Source: an uncultured Muribaculaceae bacterium
GTDB taxonomy: Bacteria; Bacteroidota; Bacteroidia; Bacteroidales; Muribaculaceae
DNA length: 64,000 nucleotides
Direction of reading: 5' to 3'
Assembly (NCBI GenBank): GCA_910586975.1
Contig: CAJUKX010000007.1
Location: forward strand, 35,194 to 99,193
Under the pieces are notes generated by a model. The model saw only the letters and a list, made by a program, of their open reading frames with translations. It did not search any database and had not been told where the DNA came from. Both the position numbers and the translations under genes were made by a program. Numbering within the stretch: position 1 is the first letter of the stretch; each line of letters begins with the position of its first letter. Positions 42,733-51,192 of the stretch are shown in pieces.

Positions 42733-43896
42733 TTATAAATAACGTATTATATCATCAAATTTACTGAGTTCTATTTTCTCTCCAAACAGTTTTATTGATA
42801 GTTTTTCTCTGCGGTAAGAGATTGCAGACTTTGTACGACCAAAAATATCAGACATCTGTGTAGGACTTATATTACACTTTATAAGCAGAAGTGTATTATA
42901 ATCGGATGCCTTGAGTTTGTTTCCGGCAAGAAGCAATATATTGTTTTTAAAATCGCTGAATGTAGAGTCTATAGTTTGTTCAAGTTCTTTCCAAAAGATA
43001 TTGTCATCTGACAGTATTTGTTTTTTCTCTATTATAGTCTGAAGCTTTTTATAAGACTCCGAAACCAACAAATCAATAGGTAATTGATAATTATCTTTAC
43101 AAATATCTCCTATATTTTTTATTTCAGTTATCAGCTTGTTTTTCAATTCTTTCATACTTTCGCCTTCATAATTGCAAAAGCCGTTTTTATCGCAAGTATC
43201 TTTGGATTTTTTTAATTTATCCAGTTTATAAAGCGTTTTACATAATTCTATTTTCTTCTCCCTCACTCTATTCAATTGATATATAGAGATTAAGATAAGC
43301 AAAATTAATAAAGTAAAAAGAAATGCAGTGTCGGTGGATGCTTCGGCAAGCTTATCCTTGTTTGTTTCTTTATGTAGGGTATGAGAATCATATATCACCT
43401 TTTGCAGGCTTATTCCGTATGTTATGAAAGAATCTTTGTTTTCGCTGATTATTTCCAAAAGATTGCATATATTGTCGTATACTTTATTCTTAAGTTTATA
43501 ATTTGGGGTATCTGATAGAATGTCAAGAGCACTTTGGAAGCAATAGAGAGATTTAGAGAAATCACCTGCTTCTCTATACATTTTACCTCCGTAATACAAT
43601 GACTCTACAAAATATTTTTCATCATGGTTTTGATAATATGTCATGATTTCCACTACCGTTGAGTCGGGCAACATTCCGATACCGGAATTATCTATTATCC
43701 TAACAGTCAACAAATCATAAAGCATCTTATCAGGTACGCAAAGTTGCGAACGGTCTATATTTTTTAATAAATTATCAGCTTCTGATAATTGCGTATCAGA
43801 AAGTTCATCCACTTGCCTAAGTCTTTGATCTGCATGTCGGCATCCGGTGATAAATATAATTATGATGAAAACCAAGAATCGGCTGATAATTCTCAT
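42733..43896 (-). CDS. Membrane-bound HTH regulator with TPR-like sensor
   Basis: A 387-residue protein from ATG 43896 (an upstream frame start is ignored because the lipoprotein-like signal FLVFIIIIFITGC starts here). Helical repeats (about 25-150) resemble TPRs, a transmembrane segment lies at about 190-207, a coiled coil follows, and the C-terminus (KASDYNTLLLIKCNISPTQM ... SAISYRREKLSIKL) is a HTH of the kind seen in Bacteroides membrane-tethered regulators. The sensor part looks shorter than in the proteins I know of this layout. Strongly AT-rich relative to leuS next to it, which suggests transfer. Confidence 0.75.
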   Translation of the reverse strand: MRIISRFLVFIIIIFITGCRHADQRLRQVDELSDTQLSEADNLLKNIDRSQLCVPDKMLYDLLTVRIIDNSGIGMLPDSTVVEIMTYYQNHDEKYFVESLYYGGKMYREAGDFSKSLYCFQSALDILSDTPNYKLKNKVYDNICNLLEIISENKDSFITYGISLQKVIYDSHTLHKETNKDKLAEASTDTAFLFTLLILLILISIYQLNRVREKKIELCKTLYKLDKLKKSKDTCDKNGFCNYEGESMKELKNKLITEIKNIGDICKDNYQLPIDLLVSESYKKLQTIIEKKQILSDDNIFWKELEQTIDSTFSDFKNNILLLAGNKLKASDYNTLLLIKCNISPTQMSDIFGRTKSAISYRREKLSIKLFGEKIELSKFDDIIRYL

Positions 43897-43932
43897 ATTA
43901 TTGAATTTTAGTGTTGTCAAGTTAATTGGAAA

Positions 43933-43971
43933 CCGATGTTAAAGATTGGTGGTTTCCAACTTTAACATCGG
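43933..43971 (-). terminator. Hairpin after leuS
   Basis: CCGATGTTAAAG and CTTTAACATCGG form a perfect 12-bp stem with a 15-base loop, 39 bases past the leuS stop. On the minus strand the following bases are TTTCCAATT, a weak T-run, so it is a probable terminator. Confidence 0.6.
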
Positions 43972-44009
43972 CTTTCGGTGTATGCCTTTTATGGCTTTTG
44001 AGGCAATGT

Positions 44010-46784
44010 TTATTTCACTACCACATTGACTATCTTGCCGGGGACTACGATTACTTTTACCACGGTCTTGCCTTCGAGCCACTTGGCTGCACTTTCGTGT
44101 TCGAGGGCCAGTTTCTGCACCTCGGGCGCGGGGGTCGAGGCTTCTACGGTGATGTTGAAGCGGGGTTTGCCGTTGAACGATACGGGATAGTTTACAGTGC
44201 TTTCTTTAAGATAGTCCTCGTTCCATTCGGGCCACTTGGCATCGCAGATGGTGGTGGTATTGCCTATGGCGCTGTGCCAGAGTTCTTCGGCCACGTGGGG
44301 TGCGAAGGGTGCGAGCACCACAAGGAGCTGCGACAGTACCGCACGCGAATGGCAGTTTTGCTTGGCCAGTTCGTTAACACATATCATGAAAGCTGCCACC
44401 GAGGTGTTGTACGAGAAGTTCTCTATGTCGGCTGTCACCTTCTTGATGAGGGTGTGGAGGGTCTTGAGGTTCTGTGCCGAGGGTTCTGAATCGTCAACAA
44501 GGCATGTGTCGCCCTTGTAGAAGAGGTTCCACAGCTTCTTGATGAAGCGGTTTACACCGTCGATACCGTTGGTGTCCCAGGGTTTTGACTGTTCGAGCGG
44601 GCCGAGGAACATCTCGTACAGGCGCAGGGTGTCGGCTCCGTAGCGCTCCACTATATCGTCGGGGTTGACTACGTTGAACATAGACTTCGACATCTTCTCA
44701 ACTGCGTAGCCGCAGATGTACTTGCCGTCTTCGAGGATAAACTTGGCATTCTCAAATTCAGGACGCCATTTCTTGAATTCCTCGGTGTTGAGCACGTCGT
44801 TGTTCACCAGGTCGATGTGCACGCGTATGGTCTGCACGTCGTAGTTGTCTTTAAGGCCGTGGCTCACAAAGGTATTGGTGCCCTGCACGCGGTAAACAAA
44901 CGAGGTGCGGCCCTGAATCATACCCTGGTTGATGAGCTTCTTGAAGGGTTCGTCTTCCACCACCTTGCCAAGGTCGTAGAGGAACTTGTTCCAGAAACGC
45001 GAGTAGATAAGGTGGCCTGTGGCATGCTCTGTACCGCCTATGTACAGGTCGACCTGACGCCAGTAGCCGTTGGCCTCCTCGCTCACAAGGGCCTCATCGT
45101 TGTGAGGATCCATATAGCGCAGGTAGTAGGCCGACGAACCGGCAAAACCGGGCATGGTGTTGAGTTCGAGAGGATAGCCCTCGGCGGTGCACCAGTTCTC
45201 GGCGCGGCCCAGCGGGGGTTCACCGGTCTCGGTAGGACGGTATTCGCTGATTTCGGGCAGCATCAGGGGCAGCTTGTCCACATCGAGCATGTGGGGAACG
45301 CCGTCCTTGTAGTATACGGGGAAAGGTTCGCCCCAGTAGCGCTGGCGGCTGAAAATAGCATCGCGCAGACGGTAGTTCACCTTTACGCGTCCAAGGCCTT
45401 TTTCCTCGATAAACTTCTTGGTGGTGGCTATGGCATCCTTCACGTCGAGTCCGTTGAGCTTGAGCTCGGGGCCGTCGCTGTTTATCATCTTGCCTTCCTT
45501 GGCGTCGAAGCTCTCTTCGCTCACGTCGGCACCCTCGATCAAGGGGATAACGGGCAGGTTGAATGCACGGGCAAAGGCATAGTCGCGGCTGTCGTGGGCG
45601 GGCACGGCCATGATGGCGCCTGTGCCGTAGCCGGCAAGCACGTAGTCGCTGACATAAATAGGAATATTCTTGCCAGTGAGGGGATTCACGGCATACGAGC
45701 CGGTGAATACACCGGTCATCTTCTTGTCTATCATGCGCTCGCGCTCGGTCTTGTGCTTTACGGCGGCCAGATATTCGTCTACGGCGGCCTTCTGCTCGGG
45801 AGTGGTCACCTGAGCCACATACGCGCTCTCGGGGGCGAGAACCATGAATGTGACACCGAAAATGGTATCGGCGCGGGTGGTGAAAATCTCAAGGTCGAGG
45901 TCGCTGCCGGCAACTTTGAAGCGCATTTCAGCACCCTCGCTGCGGCCTATCCAGTTGCGTTGGGTTTCTTTGAGCGAGTCGGTCCAGTCTACCTTTTCAA
46001 GGCCTTCGAGCAGGCGCTGTGCGTATGCCGACACACGCAGACACCACTGGTACATGAGTTTCTGCTCAACGGGATAACCACCGCGCACACTCAGGCCGTC
46101 GCTCACCTCGTCGTTGGCGAGCACGGTGCCCAGCTGCGGACACCAGTTCACCATGGTGTTGCCCAGATAAGCTATGCGGTAGTTCATCAGAGTGTAGCTC
46201 TTCTGCTTTTCGTCCATAGCCTTCCATTGCTCGGCTGTGATGTCGAGTTCCTTGCCGCAGGCAGCTTTGAGGCCGGCTGTACCGTTGGCATCGAGGTGCT
46301 CTATGAGCTTGGCTATGGGCATGGCCTTGGCAGCCTCGGTGTCGTAGTAGTGGTTGAACATCTGTATGAACGCCCACTGGGTCCATTTGTAGTAAGAAGG
46401 ATCGCATGTGCGTATCTCGCGGTTCCAGTCGTAGCAGAAGCCTATCTTGTCGAGCTGGCTGCGGTAGCGGGCTATGTTGTCGTTGGTGGTCTTCTCGGGG
46501 TGCTGACCGGTCTGAATGGCATATTGCTCGGCCGGCAATCCGTATGCGTCGTAGCCCATGGGGTGCAGCACATTGAAGCCCTGCAGACGCTTGTAGCGCG
46601 AATATATGTCGGATGCGATGTAGCCTAAGGGGTGTCCTACATGAAGCCCGGCACCCGAGGGGTAGGGAAACATGTCGAGCACGTAGAACTTGGGACGTTC
46701 GCGGTCTATTTCGGCAGAGTAAGTCTTATCGTTTTTCCATTGCTGTTGCCAGCGTGATTCTATATCTTTATGATTGTATTCCAT
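44010..46784 (-). CDS. leuS: Leucyl-tRNA synthetase
   Basis: A 924-residue class I synthetase charging tRNA-Leu. The HIGH motif is HVGHP (48-52) after VLDMFPYPSGAGL, the CP1 editing domain carries TTRADTIFGVTFMVLAPE and GTGAIMAVPAHDSRD, the catalytic core has RDAIFSRQRYWGEPFPVYY and GGTEHATGHLIYSRFW, and KMSKS occurs in VEKMSKSMFNVVNPDDIV. The C-terminal domain is present and length is normal. Confidence 0.97.
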   Translation of the reverse strand: MEYNHKDIESRWQQQWKNDKTYSAEIDRERPKFYVLDMFPYPSGAGLHVGHPLGYIASDIYSRYKRLQGFNVLHPMGYDAYGLPAEQYAIQTGQHPEKTTNDNIARYRSQLDKIGFCYDWNREIRTCDPSYYKWTQWAFIQMFNHYYDTEAAKAMPIAKLIEHLDANGTAGLKAACGKELDITAEQWKAMDEKQKSYTLMNYRIAYLGNTMVNWCPQLGTVLANDEVSDGLSVRGGYPVEQKLMYQWCLRVSAYAQRLLEGLEKVDWTDSLKETQRNWIGRSEGAEMRFKVAGSDLDLEIFTTRADTIFGVTFMVLAPESAYVAQVTTPEQKAAVDEYLAAVKHKTERERMIDKKMTGVFTGSYAVNPLTGKNIPIYVSDYVLAGYGTGAIMAVPAHDSRDYAFARAFNLPVIPLIEGADVSEESFDAKEGKMINSDGPELKLNGLDVKDAIATTKKFIEEKGLGRVKVNYRLRDAIFSRQRYWGEPFPVYYKDGVPHMLDVDKLPLMLPEISEYRPTETGEPPLGRAENWCTAEGYPLELNTMPGFAGSSAYYLRYMDPHNDEALVSEEANGYWRQVDLYIGGTEHATGHLIYSRFWNKFLYDLGKVVEDEPFKKLINQGMIQGRTSFVYRVQGTNTFVSHGLKDNYDVQTIRVHIDLVNNDVLNTEEFKKWRPEFENAKFILEDGKYICGYAVEKMSKSMFNVVNPDDIVERYGADTLRLYEMFLGPLEQSKPWDTNGIDGVNRFIKKLWNLFYKGDTCLVDDSEPSAQNLKTLHTLIKKVTADIENFSYNTSVAAFMICVNELAKQNCHSRAVLSQLLVVLAPFAPHVAEELWHSAIGNTTTICDAKWPEWNEDYLKESTVNYPVSFNGKPRFNITVEASTPAPEVQKLALEHESAAKWLEGKTVVKVIVVPGKIVNVVVK

Positions 46785-46819
46785 CGTAAGAAAGTAATAG
46801 AAGAAAGTAATAAATGTTG

Positions 46820-47776
46820 TTACGACAATTGCAGCATTCGTTCAATAGGTTTGCGGGCAGCTTCGGCCAACGAGGGGTCGATGTGTATTTCGGGCAATTC
46901 GTTGAGCAGGCAGTCGTACAGCTTCTCAAGGGTATTGAGCTTCATGTATGAGCAGTCGTTGCAGCCGCAGGTGGTAGAATCGTCGGGCGGGGCGGGGATG
47001 AAGGTCTTGTCCGGGCAGTCCTTCTGCATCTGATGCAGGATGCCGCTCTCGGTAGCCACTATGAATTGGTCGGCATCGCTCTCGGTGGCATATTTGAGCA
47101 GGGCGGCGGTGGAGCCTACTTTATCGGCCAGCAATACCACGGGGCGCTTGCACTCGGGATGCACCAGCACCTTGGCCTGCGGATACTGTTTCTTCAGCTC
47201 CACTATTTTCTCAACCGAGAATTTCTCGTGCACATGGCAGGCACCGTCCCACAGCAGCATGTTGCGTCCGGTCACCGAATTTATATAATTGCCCAGATTG
47301 CGGTCGGGGCCGAAGATAATCTTTTCGTCTTGGGGCAGCGAGTTGATGATCTTGTGAGCATTTCCCGAGGTAACGAGAATGTCGGTGAGAGCCTTCACGC
47401 CCACCGATGTGTTGACATACGAAACCACCGTGTGGCCGGGATGCTCCTTGATGAATTTTTCATATTCGGGAGCAGGGCAGCTGTCGGCCAGCGAGCAGCC
47501 GGCCTCGAGGTCGGGGATGAGCACCTTCTTGTCGGGGCAGAGCAGCTTGGCGGTCTCGCCCATGAAGTGCACACCACACACCACTATAATATTCACATCC
47601 TTCAAGGTGGCCGCATACTGAGCCATGGCCAGGGAGTCGCCGGTGTAGTCGGCTATATCCTGTATGGGCCCCTGCTGATAGTAATGAGCCAGAATCACCG
47701 CACCTTTTTTCTTTTTAAGGTCATTGATCTTTTGCTTCATTTCTTCTTGGGAGAAACGGCAGTTTTCAACATCCAT
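46820..47776 (-). CDS. nadA: Quinolinate synthase
   Basis: A 318-residue 4Fe-4S enzyme that condenses iminoaspartate (from NadB) with dihydroxyacetone phosphate. Motifs: AVILAHYYQ, DYTGDSLAMAQ, GVHFMGETAK, LIPDLEAGCSLADSC (C94), WDGACHVHEKF (C180), VHPECKRPV and the C-terminal cluster CGCNDCSYMKLNTL (270-283). Length is normal. It is 35 bases upstream of leuS and likely co-transcribed with it. Confidence 0.96.
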   Translation of the reverse strand: MDVENCRFSQEEMKQKINDLKKKKGAVILAHYYQQGPIQDIADYTGDSLAMAQYAATLKDVNIIVVCGVHFMGETAKLLCPDKKVLIPDLEAGCSLADSCPAPEYEKFIKEHPGHTVVSYVNTSVGVKALTDILVTSGNAHKIINSLPQDEKIIFGPDRNLGNYINSVTGRNMLLWDGACHVHEKFSVEKIVELKKQYPQAKVLVHPECKRPVVLLADKVGSTAALLKYATESDADQFIVATESGILHQMQKDCPDKTFIPAPPDDSTTCGCNDCSYMKLNTLEKLYDCLLNELPEIHIDPSLAEAARKPIERMLQLS

Positions 47777-47912
47777 TTTATTTTTCTTTTATATTTATGA
47801 AGAAAAAAATTTTTCTCTCTAAAAAACAAATAATAATAATAGGGTGTCAATTTGTTCAATAACTTTATGCCTTTAAATTTGCAAAAATGCCTTATTAAAT
47901 TGCAGCTTCAGT

Positions 47913-47975
47913 TAATCAACATCTTATTAACAGCCTTTAATGCTGAATATCAGCTGATTCTAAACTTTATTAACA
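47913..47975 (+). other. AT-rich block with TTATTAACA-type 9-mers
   Basis: TAATCAACA (47913-47921), TTATTAACA (47924-47932) and TTATTAACA (47967-47975) lie in an AT-rich stretch. They differ from the DnaA box TTATCCACA at two or three positions. Confidence 0.35.
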
Positions 47976-48122
47976 CCATGTTTATAATGTGCAAAGTTAA
48001 TAAAATTCTATGAATAAACAGAGGGTTTTATGTCAAAAACCACTATAATTACCCATTCAGAAAGTAGATAAAACCCCACCCCGGCGGTGTGTGCAGGCAT
48101 CCTTATCCCCTGCCCCTCAGGT

Positions 48123-48165
48123 TTATCAACAGGTTTTCTACAGGTTTTCAACATACTTATTGACA
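48123..48165 (+). other. Helically phased array of four DnaA-box-like 9-mers
   Basis: TTATCAACA (48123), TTTTCTACA (48134), TTTTCAACA (48145) and TTATTGACA (48157) follow with repeat distances of 11, 11 and 12 bp, all on the same strand. Each is within one to three bases of TTATCCACA. The array lies to the right of the AT-rich block. A replication origin, a DnaA-binding regulatory site, or a site for another protein are possible. Confidence 0.45.
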
Positions 48166-48349
48166 TCGCAAAAACATCCCCTTTCCCCCACCCCGGCAGG
48201 TTCTGCAGCCACAATATTCCATGAAAAATACCGGCCATACCCCACCCCGCAAACAGTGTGGCGCGGAAGGCACTGAAGGGTCGCAAGGATGATTCATGCC
48301 GTGCCATTATATGGTGCCGGGGTAGCGCAGGCTGTTGCCTTCAGGGTAC

Positions 48350-48384
48350 AAAAAAACTGCGCCACGGGTGATGGCGCAGTTTTA
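48350..48384 (-). terminator. Terminator of the receptor-DUF5689 operon
   Basis: AAACTGCGCCA and TGGCGCAGTTT form an 11-bp stem around a 7-base loop; on the minus strand a run of seven T follows (48357-48351, overlapping the base of the stem). The palindromic repeat lies between it and the stop at 48572. Confidence 0.75.
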
Positions 48385-48404
48385 TGGTGGGGGAGTTTAT
48401 TGCT

Positions 48405-48570
48405 TTAAGTAAGCATTGGAAAATAGTTTATATTATATGCGCCGTCTTATGGACAGCAGATTCAATATGATGAAGAGGGAGCGTAGCCGTAGCTACGTGA
48501 CCGATGAAGAGGATTGAAGATGCGTTCATAAGGCAAGCAGATGATATAAACTATTTTTCATTGATTACTT
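48405..48570 (-). repeat. 166-bp palindromic repeat, copy 1
   Basis: Read on the minus strand it begins AAGTAATCAATGAAAAATAG and ends CTATTTTCCAATGCTTACTT, with a centre GTCACGTAGCTACGGCTACG; the two halves are imperfect complements. It is nearly identical along its length to the inverted copy at 63457-63620. It starts 2 bases from the DUF5689 gene stop. Confidence 0.85.
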
Positions 48571-48571
48571 T

Positions 48572-51190
48572 TCAAAAGGTGTAGCTTGATACGCTCTTGA
48601 AGCCGGGCTTGCCGAAGTACTTCTCGACGTTGCCTTTGAGCACTACTTTCTTGCCGAGGTTTCCGGCATTGTCAACGAGGTTGAGCGAGTTGCGTACTTC
48701 ACCCGAGGGGAGCTGTACGGGCACGCACTTGGTCCAGTCTTTTTCGTTGGGCGAGTCGGCTACAAGGATGTTGGTCTTCTGTGTGAAGGGTGCAGCCCAT
48801 TCAGAGGTTGAAGCGTTCCAACTCTTGTCGCTGATGGCACCCACGATGTAGCAGCTCAGATATGCGTTCTGCATGGTGAAGTCGGTGCCCTTGGCAATGA
48901 TGTCGGCCACGGTGAAGGGAGATGCCTGCGAGCCGTCGCCGCTGCCGGGAGTAGTGGGGCCAGGGTCGGGTGTTGTGCCCGAGCCGCTGCCGGCTACGGT
49001 GATTGTACCATTGCCCGAGAGGGCGAGGTTGCGGATTTCCCATGTATCGGAGCCGGCGGTAGAGCTGCCGTACTTGTAGGCGAGCTGAATCTTCTTGCCT
49101 GAGTAGTCGGCCAGGCTTATAGTGCCTGAATTTGCAAATGTCCATGCACCGGCGGTGGGCCATGTGGGGATGGTAAGCATTGTCCACTGCGATGCACCTT
49201 CTACACGCACTGCGAATCCGCAGAGCGACTGCAGAGTGGTCTGGAACTTGGCTGCGTGTTCAAACTGGGCCGATACGCCGGTGGCGGCGGTGAGGTCGAT
49301 CACGGGCGAGATGGCCCATGCTTCGGCTTCAACGGGACCGTTGTCGTAGGCCGAACCGTTGAGGTAGCCGGCTTCGTTGTATATCTTCCAGCTCCATACG
49401 GTGGCCGGGCCTTTGACAACCTTGAGTTCCCAGTTGTCAAGCGAATTTGCATTCTTGGGTTCGAGCAGAGTAACGCCCTGCGAGGGTTGGGGAGTGTCGC
49501 CGCCGCTCTGTCCGTCGAGTTTGTACTTTGAAGTGTTCTTGATACCGGGCAGTGTGTTGTACTTCATGATGTCGCCGAATACGCTCACCTTCTTGCCCAG
49601 CACGCCCTTGTTGTCAACGAGGTTGAGGGCCTTGCGGGGATCGGTATTGGCCACGAGCTGAATACATACGGTCTGCGACTTGTTGTTGGCGTCGAGCTTG
49701 TCGGAGATGAGGATGTTGGCGGCCTGCGAGCCGTTGGCATCGAAGTGGGCTTCGTAGTCGGCATAGTAGCCTACGATGTAACCTTCAACCCATACGCCGC
49801 TCTTAACGGCTTCGGTGGTTGACGAGGGATTGAAAGCTATAACCTGGGCGCAGTTGAAGGGTTTGTCTTCAGTGCCGTCGCCCTGTTCGGGGCCGGGAGT
49901 GTCGCCGCCCTTGCCTTCAATCTTGTATTCTGATGCAGTACCGTTGTTCTTGGTGATACCGAATGTGCCGAGTACCGATGCAAATGTACCCTTCACCATG
50001 ATTTCCTTGCCGTAGTTGTCGGGGTTCTCGCGCAGGGCACCGTTTGTGCGCAGCGACGAGCCGGCGGGCAGTACCATTACCACACATTCGCTGATGTCCT
50101 TGGTGTCGGGGGTCTGACCGATTACCAGTGTGGTGTTGGTTTCGGGAGTTGCGGTCCATTCAATGTCGGCGTTGCTCTTTACTTCGCTTACTTCCGGAGC
50201 CACGGTACCTACCATGTAACCCTTTACCCAACCGCTCTGGTTCTCGGAGTTAACCTGAAGGGCGATGGCCTTCTGTACGGTGTAGGGTTTCTGTTCAGAG
50301 CCTTCGGGTACGGTGGGGTTACCGAAGTTCATCAGTGAGGCTGCGTCGAGCAGGGTGAGCTGCCAGCCACCGCTGTTTGCCAGATTGATGTAGTAGCCGA
50401 GCAGGGCCACAACATCGCCGCGGCCTTCGGGCAGGGTATTGTTCCAGAAGTTGGCGTAGCCCGATGTACGGATGTCGAGAGTGTTGCCTTCGGCATCCTT
50501 GATCTGCTGGGTAACACCGCTCGAGTGGTAGGTAGACAGGGTGGGAGTCTCGCTGTTTGGAACGAATTCAACGTTGTTGAATCGTACGAGCTGGCTCTGC
50601 CACTTCTGCAGTTCGGCGGGTGTAGTGCCGAGTTCGCTGAAGCTGTTTACCACTATGGTATCAACGTTGGCATTTGAGGGCCATCCGTTGAGCTCGGCAT
50701 TGCGGCGGAAGAATTCGGGAGCCATGAACGAGGTTTCGTCACCGTTGATAGAGGTGTTGAAGCTGGGGAAGCCCACCTGGAACAGGCCACGGTACTTACC
50801 TGCGTACAGACCGGTGAGGTCAATGACCATTTCCTGTCCGCGACGGTAGTTGAGGTAGAGGTTGTAAGAGTTGATGGAGAAGTTGAGGGCGCCGGTTTCG
50901 TCCTGGAGCACTATATACTTGAAGCAGTTGCCGGCGAAGTCAGACGACACCACATTACCCTTGATGACGATGTGCTGGCCGTCGGCCTTTTCGCCTATCT
51001 GGGTGCAGTAGTTGTTTGATTCCTCCCACAGCATCTGTTTCACTTCTGCAATGGTGGTATTGGCGGTAAGGGTGGCTACGGGAGCTTCGTTGGGATTGAA
51101 ATCGTCGAAGTGGTCTTGACAAGATGTGAATCCCACCGTGGCAGCTGCCAAAGCCATCGCGCCTACGATGTATGATTTTATTGTTTTCAT
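48572..51190 (-). CDS. DUF5689 / DUF6359-repeat surface lipoprotein with choice-of-anchor J domain
   Basis: An 872-residue lipoprotein (signal MALAAATVGFTSC, lipidated C24). DUF5689 at about 40-290 (HIVIKGNVVSSDFAGNCFKYIVLQDETGAL) is OB-fold-like. Three shorter repeats with WVKGYMVGTV, WVEGYIVGYY and LSCYIVGAIS fit DUF6359. A choice-of-anchor J domain lies at about 590-735 and a Pro/Gly/Ser linker precedes the last repeat. OB folds suggest nucleic-acid or glycan binding. Last gene of the receptor operon, 2 bases after the previous one. Confidence 0.82.
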   Translation of the reverse strand: MKTIKSYIVGAMALAAATVGFTSCQDHFDDFNPNEAPVATLTANTTIAEVKQMLWEESNNYCTQIGEKADGQHIVIKGNVVSSDFAGNCFKYIVLQDETGALNFSINSYNLYLNYRRGQEMVIDLTGLYAGKYRGLFQVGFPSFNTSINGDETSFMAPEFFRRNAELNGWPSNANVDTIVVNSFSELGTTPAELQKWQSQLVRFNNVEFVPNSETPTLSTYHSSGVTQQIKDAEGNTLDIRTSGYANFWNNTLPEGRGDVVALLGYYINLANSGGWQLTLLDAASLMNFGNPTVPEGSEQKPYTVQKAIALQVNSENQSGWVKGYMVGTVAPEVSEVKSNADIEWTATPETNTTLVIGQTPDTKDISECVVMVLPAGSSLRTNGALRENPDNYGKEIMVKGTFASVLGTFGITKNNGTASEYKIEGKGGDTPGPEQGDGTEDKPFNCAQVIAFNPSSTTEAVKSGVWVEGYIVGYYADYEAHFDANGSQAANILISDKLDANNKSQTVCIQLVANTDPRKALNLVDNKGVLGKKVSVFGDIMKYNTLPGIKNTSKYKLDGQSGGDTPQPSQGVTLLEPKNANSLDNWELKVVKGPATVWSWKIYNEAGYLNGSAYDNGPVEAEAWAISPVIDLTAATGVSAQFEHAAKFQTTLQSLCGFAVRVEGASQWTMLTIPTWPTAGAWTFANSGTISLADYSGKKIQLAYKYGSSTAGSDTWEIRNLALSGNGTITVAGSGSGTTPDPGPTTPGSGDGSQASPFTVADIIAKGTDFTMQNAYLSCYIVGAISDKSWNASTSEWAAPFTQKTNILVADSPNEKDWTKCVPVQLPSGEVRNSLNLVDNAGNLGKKVVLKGNVEKYFGKPGFKSVSSYTF

Positions 51191-51192
51191 TG

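Larger units (their letters stand above)
47777..48571. other. 795-bp intergenic region with DnaA-box-like array, repeats and a terminator
   Basis: Left 220 bp are very AT-rich with TTATTAACA/TAATCAACA motifs. A 9-bp inverted repeat GGGTTTTAT/ATAAAACCC spans 48023-48076. The phrase CCCCACCCCG occurs three times (near 48073, 48187, 48239). A phased 9-mer array lies at 48123-48165, a terminator at 48350-48384 and a palindromic repeat from 48405. No coding gene is convincing. Confidence 0.6.

Noticed and set aside
44817..46628. 603-codon plus-strand ORF opposite leuS
   Set aside because: It is the shadow of leuS caused by codon bias; the minus strand has all LeuS motifs.
48008..48307. 99-residue minus-strand ORF in the intergenic region before the DUF5689 gene
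   Set aside because: It runs through the DnaA-box-like array and direct repeats; the translation has no protein-like pattern.
48405..48570. Insertion sequence
   Set aside because: No transposase ORF fits into 165 bp; it is at most a non-autonomous element.
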